Source: CAYTBN01 sp964436045 (GTDB lineage: Bacteria > Myxococcota_A > UBA796 > UBA9615 > CAYRNR01). Taken from it: a stretch of 64,000 nt of DNA. The notes under the pieces were generated by a model. It saw only the letters and a program-made list of their open reading frames with translations. It was not told the DNA's origin and did not search any database. The stretch is taken from positions 56,654 to 120,653 of the forward strand of contig CAYTBN010000015.1 in NCBI GenBank assembly GCA_964436045.1, written 5' to 3'. A program made the position numbers and the translations under genes. Positions within the stretch are counted from its first letter, which is position 1, and every line of letters starts with the position of its first letter. Below, in pieces: positions 17,752 to 25,703 of the stretch.

Positions 17752-20351
17752 CCGAGCGCCGCCAGATCGTCGACCGGCTGATTGCGTCCCGGCAGAGCTG
17801 GCTGGAGCGGGACCACCCCGGCGCCCGCGTGCCGGCCGGAGTGGCCAAACAGGACTGCGAGGGCGGTTGTGGTGTCATCGGCACCATCGCGTCCGAGCCG
17901 GTGGCCGGCCGCTACCTCCACCGGCCGCTGTCCCAGATGAACAACCGAGGCAACGGCAAGGGCGGCGGCATCGCCGTGTCCGGCTGCTTCCCCCGCTATC
18001 CCCAGCACTACGCCCTTCACGTCGCCTACATGGACCCCGACGCCCGCGGCGAGCTGGAGCGGCGCTTCGTCGAACCGACCTTCCTGATGGCCGAGAGCGA
18101 AGAGCTGCCCCACGCCGACGACCATCGGGACGTGGGGCGGCTGGAGATCCGGCCCCCCGACGTGGTCCGCTACTTCGTCCGCGTGCGCCCGGATGCCATC
18201 GAGGCGATGGCATCCGAGCTGGGCGTCGAGCCCGGCGACGAGGCCGAGGCGGAGGTGATCAATCGCAACACCTTCGCGTTGAACCGCGAGTTCTACGACG
18301 CGGCCAACCCCCGCGCCTTCGTCATATCCCAGGGCCGGAACCTGATGATCCTCAAGGGGGTCGGGTTCGCCGAGGACATCCTGCGCTACTACCTGCTCGA
18401 CGATTTCGAGGGCAAGGTCTGGATCGGCCATCAGCGGTATCCGACCCGGGGCCGGGTCTGGCACCCGGGCGGCGCCCACCCCTTCGCCGGGCTGGACGAG
18501 GCGCTGGTGCACAACGGCGACCTGGCCAACTACCAGGCCATCGTCGAGTACCTGGGCCAGAAGGGGATCGCGCCCCTGTTCCTGACCGACACCGAGGTCG
18601 CGATCCTGCTGTTCGATCTGTACAACCGCGCGTACCGCTATCCGTTGGAGTACATCTGCGAGGCGCTGGCGCCGACCACCGAGCGCGACTTCGAGATGCT
18701 GCCCAAGGACCGGCAGCGCGTGTACCGGGCCCTGCGGGCCAGCCACCTGCACGGCAGCCCCGACGGGCCCTTCTTCTTCATCATCGCCCGGTCGTTACCC
18801 GGCACCCACGGGGCGGGCGACGACGCCTTCCAGCTGGTGGGGATCACCGACACCTCGATGCTTCGCCCCCAGGTCTTCGCCCTGCACACCGGCGAGCTGG
18901 AGGTGGGACTGATCGCCAGCGAGAAGCAGGCCATCGACGCCTACCTCGAGGACCTGTCGGTCGACGACCACCGGGTCGCGCCGCTGGCGGATCGCTACTG
19001 GAACGCCCGCGGAGGCAGCTACAGCGACGGCGGGGCCTTCGTGTTCACCACGGGCGGAAAGGACGGTGCCGGGAGCGTGCACTGCACCGACAAATTCGGC
19101 CAGGTAGTGGAGCTGGCCCGCGACCGGCGCCAGCCCCGCTACCCGGTGCGGATCGTCCCCGTGGCGCCGTCGACCCGCGGCACCAGCGTGGACTGGGCGA
19201 CCGTGCTCGAGGCCGCTGGCGCCGAGGCCGCCTTCGCCAAGGCGCGTGTCCGGGTCGCGGAGTGGGACCTGGGTGCGGCCGAGCGGATCTTCAGTGGCGT
19301 CGTCGGCTGGACGCGTGAGGATCCCGCCCGGAGGCCCGTGGCGCTGGAGTTCCTCACGCAGCTGCTCGATCAGCGCTACGACCCGGGCGGCAAGAAGCCG
19401 TCGGCCATGCGGGCCATGGCCCAGGCGGCCATCGTGGCCCTGCTGGAGACCCTGCCCCTGATGGGTGACGACAACGGCGACAGCAGCCGGCGGGTGATCC
19501 GCGATACCGCCTCCAAGCTCGCGCCGCCTCCGCCCCGGGCCGAGATGCTGGCCATCGACGCCCGCGGCTTCGACATCGAGGGCCCGGACTCGGTGGCCCG
19601 GCTGACGGTGAAGGCCTGCGAGCTGGGCTGGAAGCACCTGGTGGTCTTCGGCTGCGCCGGCCACCGCTTCCTGGGCTGTGGTCTGGGTCCGGATTCGAGC
19701 GGGATCCGTTTCGACATCTACGGCTCGTCCGGCGACTACCTGGGCAGCGGACTGGACGGTGCGGAGATCCAGGTCCACGGCGACGCCCAGGACCAGGTGG
19801 GCCAGATCCTCAAGTCCGGCCGGATCGTGATCCACGGCAACGTGGGACAGACCCTGCTGTACGGCGCCAAGGGCGGCGAGGTCTTCATCCGGGGCAACAC
19901 CGCGGGCCGGCCGCTGATCAACGCCGTCGGCAACGTCCGGGTGGTGGTCAACGGCACCTGTCTGGACTACGCCGCCGAGTCCTTCATGGCCGGTAGCCAC
20001 ATCGACGGTGGCTTCCTGGTGATCAACGGCGTGACCAACCTGGACGACGGCCGGATCTTCGGCCTGGAGACCAAGTACCCCGGTACCAACCTGTTCAGCC
20101 TGGCCTCCGGCGGCTGCTGCTACCTCAACGACCCCTACGGCACCGTCAGCGCCAGCCAGCTCAACGGCGCCCGCTTCGACCCCTTCTTGCAGGAGGACTG
20201 GAACGTCCTCGAGCCCTACCTGCTGGAGAACGAGCGCCTGTTCCGCATCGACCCCCGCTACGACCTGCTGATGGTCGACGGCGTCCTGCGCTGGCCCAAG
20301 GAGGTCTTCCGCAAGATCGTCCCGTCGACGGCCCCGGAGCCGGTGGAGTAG
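17748..20351 (+). CDS. Glutamine amidotransferase class II / GXGXG protein (GltB N- and C-terminal domains)
   Basis: 867 residues. N-terminal class II glutamine amidotransferase: CEGGCGVIGTIA puts the likely nucleophile at Cys41, with a leader of about 40 residues that would need removal, as in E. coli GltB; HNGDLANYQAIVEYL is the conserved amidotransferase loop. The C-terminal third (about 600-790) is the GXGXG beta-helix of glutamate synthase, rich in G-motifs (GSSGDYLGSGLDGAEIQVHG, IHGNVGQTLLYGAKGGEVF, RGNTAGRPLINAVG). The middle and FMN domains that normally sit between these are absent and are supplied by the preceding gene. Ammonia released here would pass to that protein. The ATG overlaps the upstream stop (ATGA). 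Confidence 0.88.
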   Translation: MTERRQIVDRLIASRQSWLERDHPGARVPAGVAKQDCEGGCGVIGTIASEPVAGRYLHRPLSQMNNRGNGKGGGIAVSGCFPRYPQHYALHVAYMDPDARGELERRFVEPTFLMAESEELPHADDHRDVGRLEIRPPDVVRYFVRVRPDAIEAMASELGVEPGDEAEAEVINRNTFALNREFYDAANPRAFVISQGRNLMILKGVGFAEDILRYYLLDDFEGKVWIGHQRYPTRGRVWHPGGAHPFAGLDEALVHNGDLANYQAIVEYLGQKGIAPLFLTDTEVAILLFDLYNRAYRYPLEYICEALAPTTERDFEMLPKDRQRVYRALRASHLHGSPDGPFFFIIARSLPGTHGAGDDAFQLVGITDTSMLRPQVFALHTGELEVGLIASEKQAIDAYLEDLSVDDHRVAPLADRYWNARGGSYSDGGAFVFTTGGKDGAGSVHCTDKFGQVVELARDRRQPRYPVRIVPVAPSTRGTSVDWATVLEAAGAEAAFAKARVRVAEWDLGAAERIFSGVVGWTREDPARRPVALEFLTQLLDQRYDPGGKKPSAMRAMAQAAIVALLETLPLMGDDNGDSSRRVIRDTASKLAPPPPRAEMLAIDARGFDIEGPDSVARLTVKACELGWKHLVVFGCAGHRFLGCGLGPDSSGIRFDIYGSSGDYLGSGLDGAEIQVHGDAQDQVGQILKSGRIVIHGNVGQTLLYGAKGGEVFIRGNTAGRPLINAVGNVRVVVNGTCLDYAAESFMAGSHIDGGFLVINGVTNLDDGRIFGLETKYPGTNLFSLASGGCCYLNDPYGTVSASQLNGARFDPFLQEDWNVLEPYLLENERLFRIDPRYDLLMVDGVLRWPKEVFRKIVPSTAPEPVE

Positions 20352-20376
20352 AGCCCTCGGCCTCGGCCTCGGAAGA

Positions 20377-20399
20377 CACGGCCGGACAAGCCGACCGTG
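20377..20399. terminator. Hairpin between convergent genes
   Basis: CACGG-C-CGG, loop ACAAG, CCG-A-CCGTG: an 8-bp stem with one mismatch, placed between the end of the glutamate synthase operon and the convergent CpaB-like gene, flanked on both sides by CCTCGG repeats. No T-run follows, so intrinsic termination would be weak; a two-sided terminator is an inference from position. Confidence 0.4.
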
Positions 20400-20419
20400 G
20401 CACCCTCGGCCTCGGCCCC

Positions 20420-21022
20420 TCAGTCGAAAAGAGGAATCAGGCTGGGCTCCGGCAGCTCGATGGTGAGGGCGTCGTTTCTGTAGAAGTATTCGCGCTTCTT
20501 CCCGCCGAAGATGCCCCGAAAGCCCCTGGGCGGTAGCGCCCTGTCGTTGGTGATGTCGTCCTCGTTGCGCGCGGACAGGGAGATCTTGCCCTTGTCGACG
20601 GAGAATGTGAGCAGCTCCGCCTCCTCGGGGGTGACCAGCAAGGTCACGGTCTCCGACGATCCCCGGTCCTTGCCGAACAAGGGAGCGCCCACCGCCAGTA
20701 CCGTCACGTTCTGTAGCAGGGTGATGGTGACCCACCCCTTCTTCTCGGGCTTCAAGAAGGTGCCGAGGATGTCCACGTGGTCGTTGGGCTGGAGCAAACC
20801 ACCCTTCGACGAGACCTGGTCGACCGGAACCAACATGGCCCGCCAGCCCTCCTTGACGACCTGCTCCAGCTCCACGTCCGAGCGGGGGTCGACAACCACC
20901 GCCACATCGGGCCCACTCGTCCCCCTCACTCCGCGCAGCGTCTGGGTCACCACGAACGACAGCGCCGCCCCTGTCACGAACAGGACGAGGGCAATCGCGA
21001 TTGGCGTCCATCGGCGTCTCAT
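20420..21022 (-). CDS. CpaB/RcpC-like protein (Flp pilus assembly type)
   Basis: A 200-residue protein with one N-terminal transmembrane or signal segment (IAIALVLFVTGAALSFVVTQ). The rest matches the C-terminal half of CpaB/RcpC: LVPVDQVSSKGGLLQPNDHV, LLQNVTVLAVG and TVTLLVTPEEAELLTFS are typical of the RcpC domain. CpaB is a periplasmic protein of Flp/Tad pilus systems that usually spans 250-300 residues with an SAF domain; here the SAF-like part is very short. No other tad/cpa gene is in the window, so it is an orphan. Role in pili is inferred from family only. Convergent with the glutamate synthase operon. Confidence 0.72.
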   Translation of the reverse strand: MRRRWTPIAIALVLFVTGAALSFVVTQTLRGVRGTSGPDVAVVVDPRSDVELEQVVKEGWRAMLVPVDQVSSKGGLLQPNDHVDILGTFLKPEKKGWVTITLLQNVTVLAVGAPLFGKDRGSSETVTLLVTPEEAELLTFSVDKGKISLSARNEDDITNDRALPPRGFRGIFGGKKREYFYRNDALTIELPEPSLIPLFD

Positions 21023-21143
21023 GGGACCTTGACCCTATCCCGGCGTTCGTGGGGGTGCCAGGCGAAATCGAGGCCGGGCCGTGACGGACTCCGTTCTTGA
21101 CACACCCTCCCGCCCAGACGGTACCTTGCAAGAGGGAGGCGGC

Positions 21144-21490
21144 ATGACGGCAGCCAGCAACGATCCTCTGACCTCCTTGACCGTGCGTGACCTGATGACC
21201 GAGGAGGTGATCGCGGCCGCGCCGGACACCACGCTCCAAGAGGCGATCGGGATCATGGTCCGGCGCAGCATCCGGCACCTACCCGTGATCGAGGACGGCG
21301 AGGTGGTCGGCGTCCTGAGCGACCGCAATATCCGGGTGGTGCTCACCGAGGACGAGGACTTCGCCCGGCGGCGCGGATCTTCGTGGAGTCGCGGGTCGGT
21401 TGCCTGCCGGTGGTGGACCAGTTCGGCCATATCCTGGGTATCCTGACCCAGACCGATCTACTCAAGTGGTTCGCGCAGCTGACCGACTGA
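21144..21490 (+). pseudogene. CBS-domain protein, broken by deletion with frameshift
   Basis: The first CBS domain is intact (VRDLMTEEVIAAAPDTT, RRSIRHLPVIEDGEVVGVLS). After about 75 residues the frame changes: near 21365-21385 the sequence continues in another frame as IFVESRVGCLPVVDQFGHIL and ends with LKWFAQLTD at a stop at 21488-21490. In a normal CBS pair about 35-45 residues (the start of the second CBS domain) should sit between, so DNA has been lost as well as the frame. In the original frame translation ends at 21446. The start at 21144 has AGGGAGG 5 bases upstream. CBS pairs sense adenosine nucleotides. A real deletion or an assembly collapse are both possible. Confidence 0.65.
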
Positions 21491-21498
21491 ACCGCGGC

Positions 21499-22419
21499 CT
21501 ACCAGCAGGTCTCGGGGTCGAACATCTCCAGTAACAGGCCGTGGAACGCGGCGTGGTGCTCGACGAGGGTGTCGCGGCGGCCGCTCAGCTCGGTCCGGGC
21601 CGCCGTCAGGCCGGCCTCGTACTCCTCAGGGGTCAGCGCACGCGGGTAACACTCCGGGGGGATGCCGTCGTTGTTGTACTCGCCGTACTCGCACTTGAGC
21701 ACCTCGCCAGCGGCGAAGGCGCGCTCCACCTCGGCGAGCAGCGCGTCGTAGCGGGCGACGGCCTCGTCCCGCAGGGACTCCGGTGAGGCGAACAGCCGCA
21801 TCATCACCTCGTCCTGGCTCCCCGGCGCCACCACCGACAGGTGGGCCTCCTCCACGTCGTAGCCATAGCCGGTGCCCAGGTGGATCGAGTCCTCCACCCG
21901 CGTCTCGCCCATGCGGTGGAACTCCACGTGCACGCTGGACCCGGTGATACCACCACCGTCGGAGTAGTAGGCGAACGACACCCCCCACTCGCCCGCGGCC
22001 GGCAGGTGGCCGGCACCGACGCCCAGCCCGAAGACCTCCGGCCACGACGCGGGGTAGTGCAGCGTGTGCAACGAGCGCCAGTCCACGTCCCGGGTCTCGC
22101 GGAAGAATCCCCCCGAGCAGCCGCGGTGAGAACCGTCGCCCCGGCACCAGTCCTGCTCGATGAAGTTGCCGATCTTGCGAAGCGGGTAGCGGCTCCAGTC
22201 GTCCCCTGCCGCGTCCAGGTCGAAGCAGGCGCGCAGCCGGTGGAACCGAGCGCCGTTGGCGTCGTCGACGAAGCGCAGGGCGCTGGAGACCACCAACGCG
22301 TCCTTGCCCACGAACTCCCTGTCCTCCATCGCTGGCGTGCCCTCCTCGATCTCTGGATCCGGCTGGTCACCGCAACAGCCCGCGAGCAGCAGGCCGAACA
22401 ACATCGGTAGCGCGTTCAT
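21499..22419 (-). CDS. Predicted lipoprotein of unknown function
   Basis: A 306-residue predicted lipoprotein. Signal peptide MNALPMLFGLLLAGCC with lipobox at LAGC. The mature part contains several Cys (RACFDL, DWCRGDGSHRGCSGG, LKCEYGEYNN, PPECYP and a terminal ETCW) and a helical stretch near the C-terminus (about 235-295). No family was recognised. I chose the ATG at 22419 because it gives a compact signal peptide; an upstream ATG at 22437 adds six residues. It lies convergent to the broken CBS gene, with only 8 bases between the stops. Confidence 0.68.
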   Translation of the reverse strand: MNALPMLFGLLLAGCCGDQPDPEIEEGTPAMEDREFVGKDALVVSSALRFVDDANGARFHRLRACFDLDAAGDDWSRYPLRKIGNFIEQDWCRGDGSHRGCSGGFFRETRDVDWRSLHTLHYPASWPEVFGLGVGAGHLPAAGEWGVSFAYYSDGGGITGSSVHVEFHRMGETRVEDSIHLGTGYGYDVEEAHLSVVAPGSQDEVMMRLFASPESLRDEAVARYDALLAEVERAFAAGEVLKCEYGEYNNDGIPPECYPRALTPEEYEAGLTAARTELSGRRDTLVEHHAAFHGLLLEMFDPETCW

Positions 22420-22443
22420 CACGTCATGGTAACGCACGGTGGC

Positions 22444-22485
22444 TTACTCCCATTCGATGGTGCCCGGTGGTTTGGACGTCAGGTC
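22444..22485 (-). pseudogene. guaA: Relic: C-terminal tail of GMP synthase (GuaA)
   Basis: Reading the minus strand, the codons give DLTSKPPGTIEWE followed by TAA. This is the near-invariant C-terminus of GuaA (GMP synthase, IMP-pathway step XMP to GMP). The preceding residues (LLSSGLGL) do not match GuaA, and no guaA frame is present upstream; a plus-strand gene begins at 22600. So only the last 13 codons and the stop survive. It is a deletion scar or a join between distant sequences. The match is short but highly distinctive. Confidence 0.5.
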
Positions 22486-22599
22486 CAACCCCAGGCCCGA
22501 TGATAATAAACGCCCGCCTGCGCGCCCCCTCGGAGCGCCGTGCCGCTTGAGCTGCACCCGCTATGTCCGATGAAGTAGGCTGGAGATGGGAGGAAGGGG

Positions 22600-23028
22600 A
22601 TGGCCAGGCGACGGCGGAGACGGCGTCCCGTCCGAAAGCGCAAGGGCTCCGGAGGCCAGGGCTTCGGGATCGCCGTGATCGCCCTGGGCATGGCGGCCTT
22701 CGTCGGCCTGTTCGGCTGGCAGCAATGGCGCACCGCCGGTTCCGGCCCCCCTCGCATCGCCCCGCTGATGGAGGTCCTCGAGCCGGTCCGGAACAACGAC
22801 AACAAGGATCTGTGCGAGCGCTTGCTGCACTTCGCCGAGACTGCCGAGCTCAACGACCTCCTGCACGCCCAGGACGTCCGGGCCATCGATGCGGCGGTCC
22901 GAGACGGCGCCAAGGACGGCAAGATCGCCAACGACGAACTGATCGAGATCGCCAACGCTGTCTCCGAGGGCGCCACCGGCGTCCCGGTGAGATCCCGCTT
23001 CGACATCGAACGACTCATCGGCGAGTGA
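22600..23028 (+). CDS. Small single-pass membrane protein
   Basis: 142 residues. A strongly basic N-terminus (MARRRRRRRPVRKRK) followed by one transmembrane helix (about 21-40, GFGIAVIALGMAAFVGLFGW), giving N-in topology by the positive-inside rule. The rest (45-142) is hydrophilic and mostly helical, with two internally similar helix pairs (NDLLHAQDVRAIDAAVRDGA; NDELIEIANAVSEGATG). A GGAGGAAGGGG ribosome site precedes the ATG. I recognise no family. The gene is convergent with the cysteine synthase-like gene (27 bases between stops). Confidence 0.65.
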   Translation: MARRRRRRRPVRKRKGSGGQGFGIAVIALGMAAFVGLFGWQQWRTAGSGPPRIAPLMEVLEPVRNNDNKDLCERLLHFAETAELNDLLHAQDVRAIDAAVRDGAKDGKIANDELIEIANAVSEGATGVPVRSRFDIERLIGE

Positions 23029-23055
23029 ACCCCGGCCGGCTACCCTGTTCCGTGG

Positions 23056-24159
23056 TCAGTCGAGCACGAACCTCGGCTCGGGACAGAGCTCCTGCTGGGT
23101 ACAATCGGTGGGATCGCAGCAGGTCTTGCAGACCCGCTTGAAGCTGTGAAAACCCAGCAGCTCGACGTCGGGCGCCGCGAAGCCCTCCTTGATGGGTTCC
23201 TCGGCCAGCAGGTCGGTGCTCAGGTACTTCTTGTTGGAATCCGGGAAGACGGTAGCCACCACCGCGTCGGCGCCCAGCTCGTTCTGGACCTTCAGGGCAC
23301 CGAGGAAGTTGGCGCCTGACGAGATACCCACCGCCAGCCCCAGCTCGCCAGCCAGCTTCTGGGCCATCACGATCGCATCCCCGTCGTCGACGGCGACCAC
23401 CTCGTCGAGCTGGTCCAGATCGACGATCGCCGGGATGAACTCGTCGGAGATCCCCTGGATCCGGTGTGTCCCCACCTTGTGGCCGGTGGACAGGATCGGC
23501 GAGTTGGCGGGCTCGAGGGGGTGGAGCTTGATCTCCGGGGCGACGCTGCGCAGGTGGCGGCCGACGCCCATGATCGTGCCTCCGGTGCCGACGCCGGCGA
23601 CAAACGCGGCCGGCTCCAACCCCTGGAAGCGCAGCTGCCACCAGATCTCGGGACCGGTGGTCAGTTCGTGGGCGGTGACGTTGGCCTGGTTGGCGAACTG
23701 GGACGGCAGGAAGACGTCGCCGTGTTGCTCGGCCATCTTCTCGGCCAGCGCGATGCTGCCCAGGAAGCCCCCTTGCTCGCGGGTGACCGGTACGATGTTG
23801 GCGTTCAGGCTGGTGATCAGGTCGATCCGCTCCCGGCTCATCCAGTCGGGCATCATGATCGTCACGTCGTGCCCGAGGGCGCGGCCGATGGCGGCGAACG
23901 AGATCCCGGTGTTGCCGCTGGTGGCCTCGACCACCCGGGCCCCCGGCCCGATGGCGCCCTCCCGGTAGGCGTCCTGCAAGATGTACAGCGCCATCCGGTC
24001 CTTGATGCTACCGGTCATGTTCAGCTGCTCGGACTTGGCGAACAGCACGCGCCGCGTCCCCCGATAGAGGAACTCGATACCCAGCAGCGGCGTGTTGCCC
24101 ACCAACCGCCACAACCCGGTGAAGCGTCGCTCGATGTCCTCGGGTACCACCTGCCGCAT
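23056..24159 (-). CDS. Cysteine synthase-like PLP enzyme with Cys-rich C-terminal tail
   Basis: A 367-residue fold-type II PLP enzyme of the O-acetylserine sulfhydrylase/cystathionine beta-synthase family. NMTGSIKDRMAL holds the Schiff-base lysine (Lys53); EATSGNTGISFA is the substrate loop and VAGVGTGGTIMGVGRHL the phosphate-binding loop. It probably makes cysteine from O-acetyl- or O-phosphoserine in the cytoplasm. Odd: the last 35 residues carry five cysteines (CKTCCDPTDCTQQELC), absent from CysK/CysM, perhaps a metal or redox site. I chose the ATG at 24159, 5 bases after GGAGG; an ATG at 24171 would add four residues. Related beta-replacing enzymes cannot be excluded. Confidence 0.85.
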   Translation of the reverse strand: MRQVVPEDIERRFTGLWRLVGNTPLLGIEFLYRGTRRVLFAKSEQLNMTGSIKDRMALYILQDAYREGAIGPGARVVEATSGNTGISFAAIGRALGHDVTIMMPDWMSRERIDLITSLNANIVPVTREQGGFLGSIALAEKMAEQHGDVFLPSQFANQANVTAHELTTGPEIWWQLRFQGLEPAAFVAGVGTGGTIMGVGRHLRSVAPEIKLHPLEPANSPILSTGHKVGTHRIQGISDEFIPAIVDLDQLDEVVAVDDGDAIVMAQKLAGELGLAVGISSGANFLGALKVQNELGADAVVATVFPDSNKKYLSTDLLAEEPIKEGFAAPDVELLGFHSFKRVCKTCCDPTDCTQQELCPEPRFVLD

Positions 24160-24225
24160 GACCGCCTCCATCGCGTCCGCCAGATACCACGAATCGGGTC
24201 GGAATTCACACCCAGGTGCGGCGGT

Positions 24226-24459
24226 TCAACCGAGGCGCAGGGAGATCCGGCGGACGTTGGGGACCCGCGGTGGGGGAATCACCTCGATGTCCAGCGCCTG
24301 GCCCACGCGGCGCACGACCACCGTGGCGTCCGCCAGCCCGTGGCGAGCCAGGACGCTCCGGGCGGCCATCCCCAGGTCCCGCTCGAGGGCGACGGTCAAC
24401 GGTTGACCGAGGGCCGTGGAGGCCAGGGCGTCCCTCAGTTCGGCATCGAGTGCGCTCAT
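24226..24459 (-). CDS. Small conserved-looking protein, function unknown
   Basis: A 77-residue protein (MSALDAELRDALAS...) with no signal or Cys. It looks like an alpha/beta unit: a helix (AELRDALAST), another (LERDLGMAARSVLARHGL), then two strands (ATVVVRRVGQALDIEVIPPP; VRRISLRLG). Codon composition is typical of the neighbours. No family was recognised. The start is uncertain: an in-frame GTG two codons upstream is equally possible. It is divergent from the SGNH hydrolase gene and 66 bases upstream of the cysteine synthase-like gene on the same strand. Confidence 0.5.
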   Translation of the reverse strand: MSALDAELRDALASTALGQPLTVALERDLGMAARSVLARHGLADATVVVRRVGQALDIEVIPPPRVPNVRRISLRLG

Positions 24460-24488
24460 CCCCACCAGGGTAACGCGTGGCGCTCCGC

Positions 24489-24494
24489 TATGAT
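24489..24494 (+). promoter_or_regulatory. Possible -10 element (TATGAT)
   Basis: CTATGATCC lies 36 bases before the ATG of the SGNH hydrolase gene and close to the sigma-70-type consensus. No good -35 hexamer was found at the usual distance. Several plus-strand genes in the window have a similar TATNNT box. Confidence 0.35.
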
Positions 24495-24530
24495 CCGTGT
24501 CGCAACCCGAATCCGGGGAGGAATCCGGCG

Positions 24531-25703
24531 ATGACTGGGCCGACGAAGGGCGGCAGACGAAGGGCGCGACGGATCGCGCTGGCCGTCGGCGGTCTGTTGG
24601 CCGGTCTGGCGGTCGCCGAAGGGCTCGCCCGGTTGGCGTGGCCGACCCCGGAACCCGAGCGGGCCGTCGCGGTGCGATGCGGCGACTGCCCGTACCTCTA
24701 TCGGCTGGACCCGACAGGCGAGGAGATCGGGACGGCCGGGTTGCGCGACCTGCACCGCGGCTCCTCCGGTGGCCAGGACCGCCTGCTGGTGCTCGGCGAT
24801 TCGGTGGTCCACGGGGGCCAGGTCGCCCTCGCCGATCGTTTCACCGACCGCCTGGAGGCCGTCCTGTCCCGCACGCACCCGGGGGCCCAGGTGATCAACG
24901 CCGGGGTGCCCGGCTACTCGACCTACAACCAGCGGGTCTGGTACGAGGCCGAGGGGCGGACGCTGGCAGCACAGCTGGTATTGCTGGTGGTCTGTCTCAA
25001 TGACGTGACCGATCCACTGCTGCACTGGAACTTCCTCGGGCACCGCCCCTGGAGCGGCTGGGAGGCCGCCGACCGGGAGATCCCGGCCGCGGCGATACCC
25101 GATCCGGACTACCACCAGGACCACGTCCTCGCGCCGCTGCGGCGGCGCCGGGTCGCGTTCTGGCTGCACGAGCACCTCGCCCTGGCCCGGCGCTTCGGGG
25201 CCGCTCGGGGCTGGGCCGGTCCGCTGGGCGGCCTGGCCCGTCCCCACCGCCGGTCGGCGATGGCCGACGGCCGTTCGTGGCCGGTGCAGCTGACCACCGA
25301 GGACGAGCTGCCGATCACGGTCTGGACCGAGGGCGATACACCCCAGTGGCGCTGGTTCACCGCCCAGTTCGACGCGCTGGCGGACGCGGTGGCCGACGAC
25401 GGAGCCCTGCTCGTGGTGGCCGTGGCGCCCCTGGCCTACCAGCTGGACGAGGACTACCCGTTCCTGCCGCAGCGGCGCATCCTCGCCCTGGCCGAAGAGC
25501 GGGGCCTTCCCTCCCTGGACCTGCTGCCAGCACTGCGGTCGGAGACGGCGGAGGGCGTGTTCCTACCCGGGGACGACTGGCACCTGTCAGCGGCAGGGCA
25601 CGCGCGGGTGGCCCGCGCCCTCGGTGAGCTGGTCGAACCGTTGCTCGGTGGCAACGGCGGTCAGAGTTCCTCGACCAGCGGCCGGATCCGCTCCGAGGAG
25701 TAG
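24531..25703 (+). CDS. SGNH/GDSL-type hydrolase, membrane-anchored
   Basis: 390 residues. A basic N-terminus and one hydrophobic helix (about 15-33, IALAVGGLLAGLAVAEGLAR) suggest a signal anchor, so the catalytic domain sits outside the cytoplasm. Block I LVLGDSVVHG has the nucleophile Ser91, NAGVPGYSTYNQ gives block II, and VCLNDVTDP fits block III; the C-terminal DDWHLSAAGHARVA holds the Asp and His of the triad. Family members are esterases or acyl/acetyl hydrolases acting on polysaccharides. Substrate unknown. GGGGAGG lies 9 bases upstream of the ATG; longer frames to 24477 have no such site. The 3' end overlaps the convergent arylsulfotransferase-like gene by 43 bases. Confidence 0.83.
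   Translation: MTGPTKGGRRRARRIALAVGGLLAGLAVAEGLARLAWPTPEPERAVAVRCGDCPYLYRLDPTGEEIGTAGLRDLHRGSSGGQDRLLVLGDSVVHGGQVALADRFTDRLEAVLSRTHPGAQVINAGVPGYSTYNQRVWYEAEGRTLAAQLVLLVVCLNDVTDPLLHWNFLGHRPWSGWEAADREIPAAAIPDPDYHQDHVLAPLRRRRVAFWLHEHLALARRFGAARGWAGPLGGLARPHRRSAMADGRSWPVQLTTEDELPITVWTEGDTPQWRWFTAQFDALADAVADDGALLVVAVAPLAYQLDEDYPFLPQRRILALAEERGLPSLDLLPALRSETAEGVFLPGDDWHLSAAGHARVARALGELVEPLLGGNGGQSSSTSGRIRSEE

Noticed and set aside
21081..21143. Earlier TTG start for the CBS gene
   Set aside because: The ATG at 21144 has a strong AGGGAGG site; the upstream leader has no CBS homology.
18795..21278. Long minus-strand frame over the amidotransferase gene and beyond
   Set aside because: It crosses several real genes including the CpaB-like gene in a different frame.
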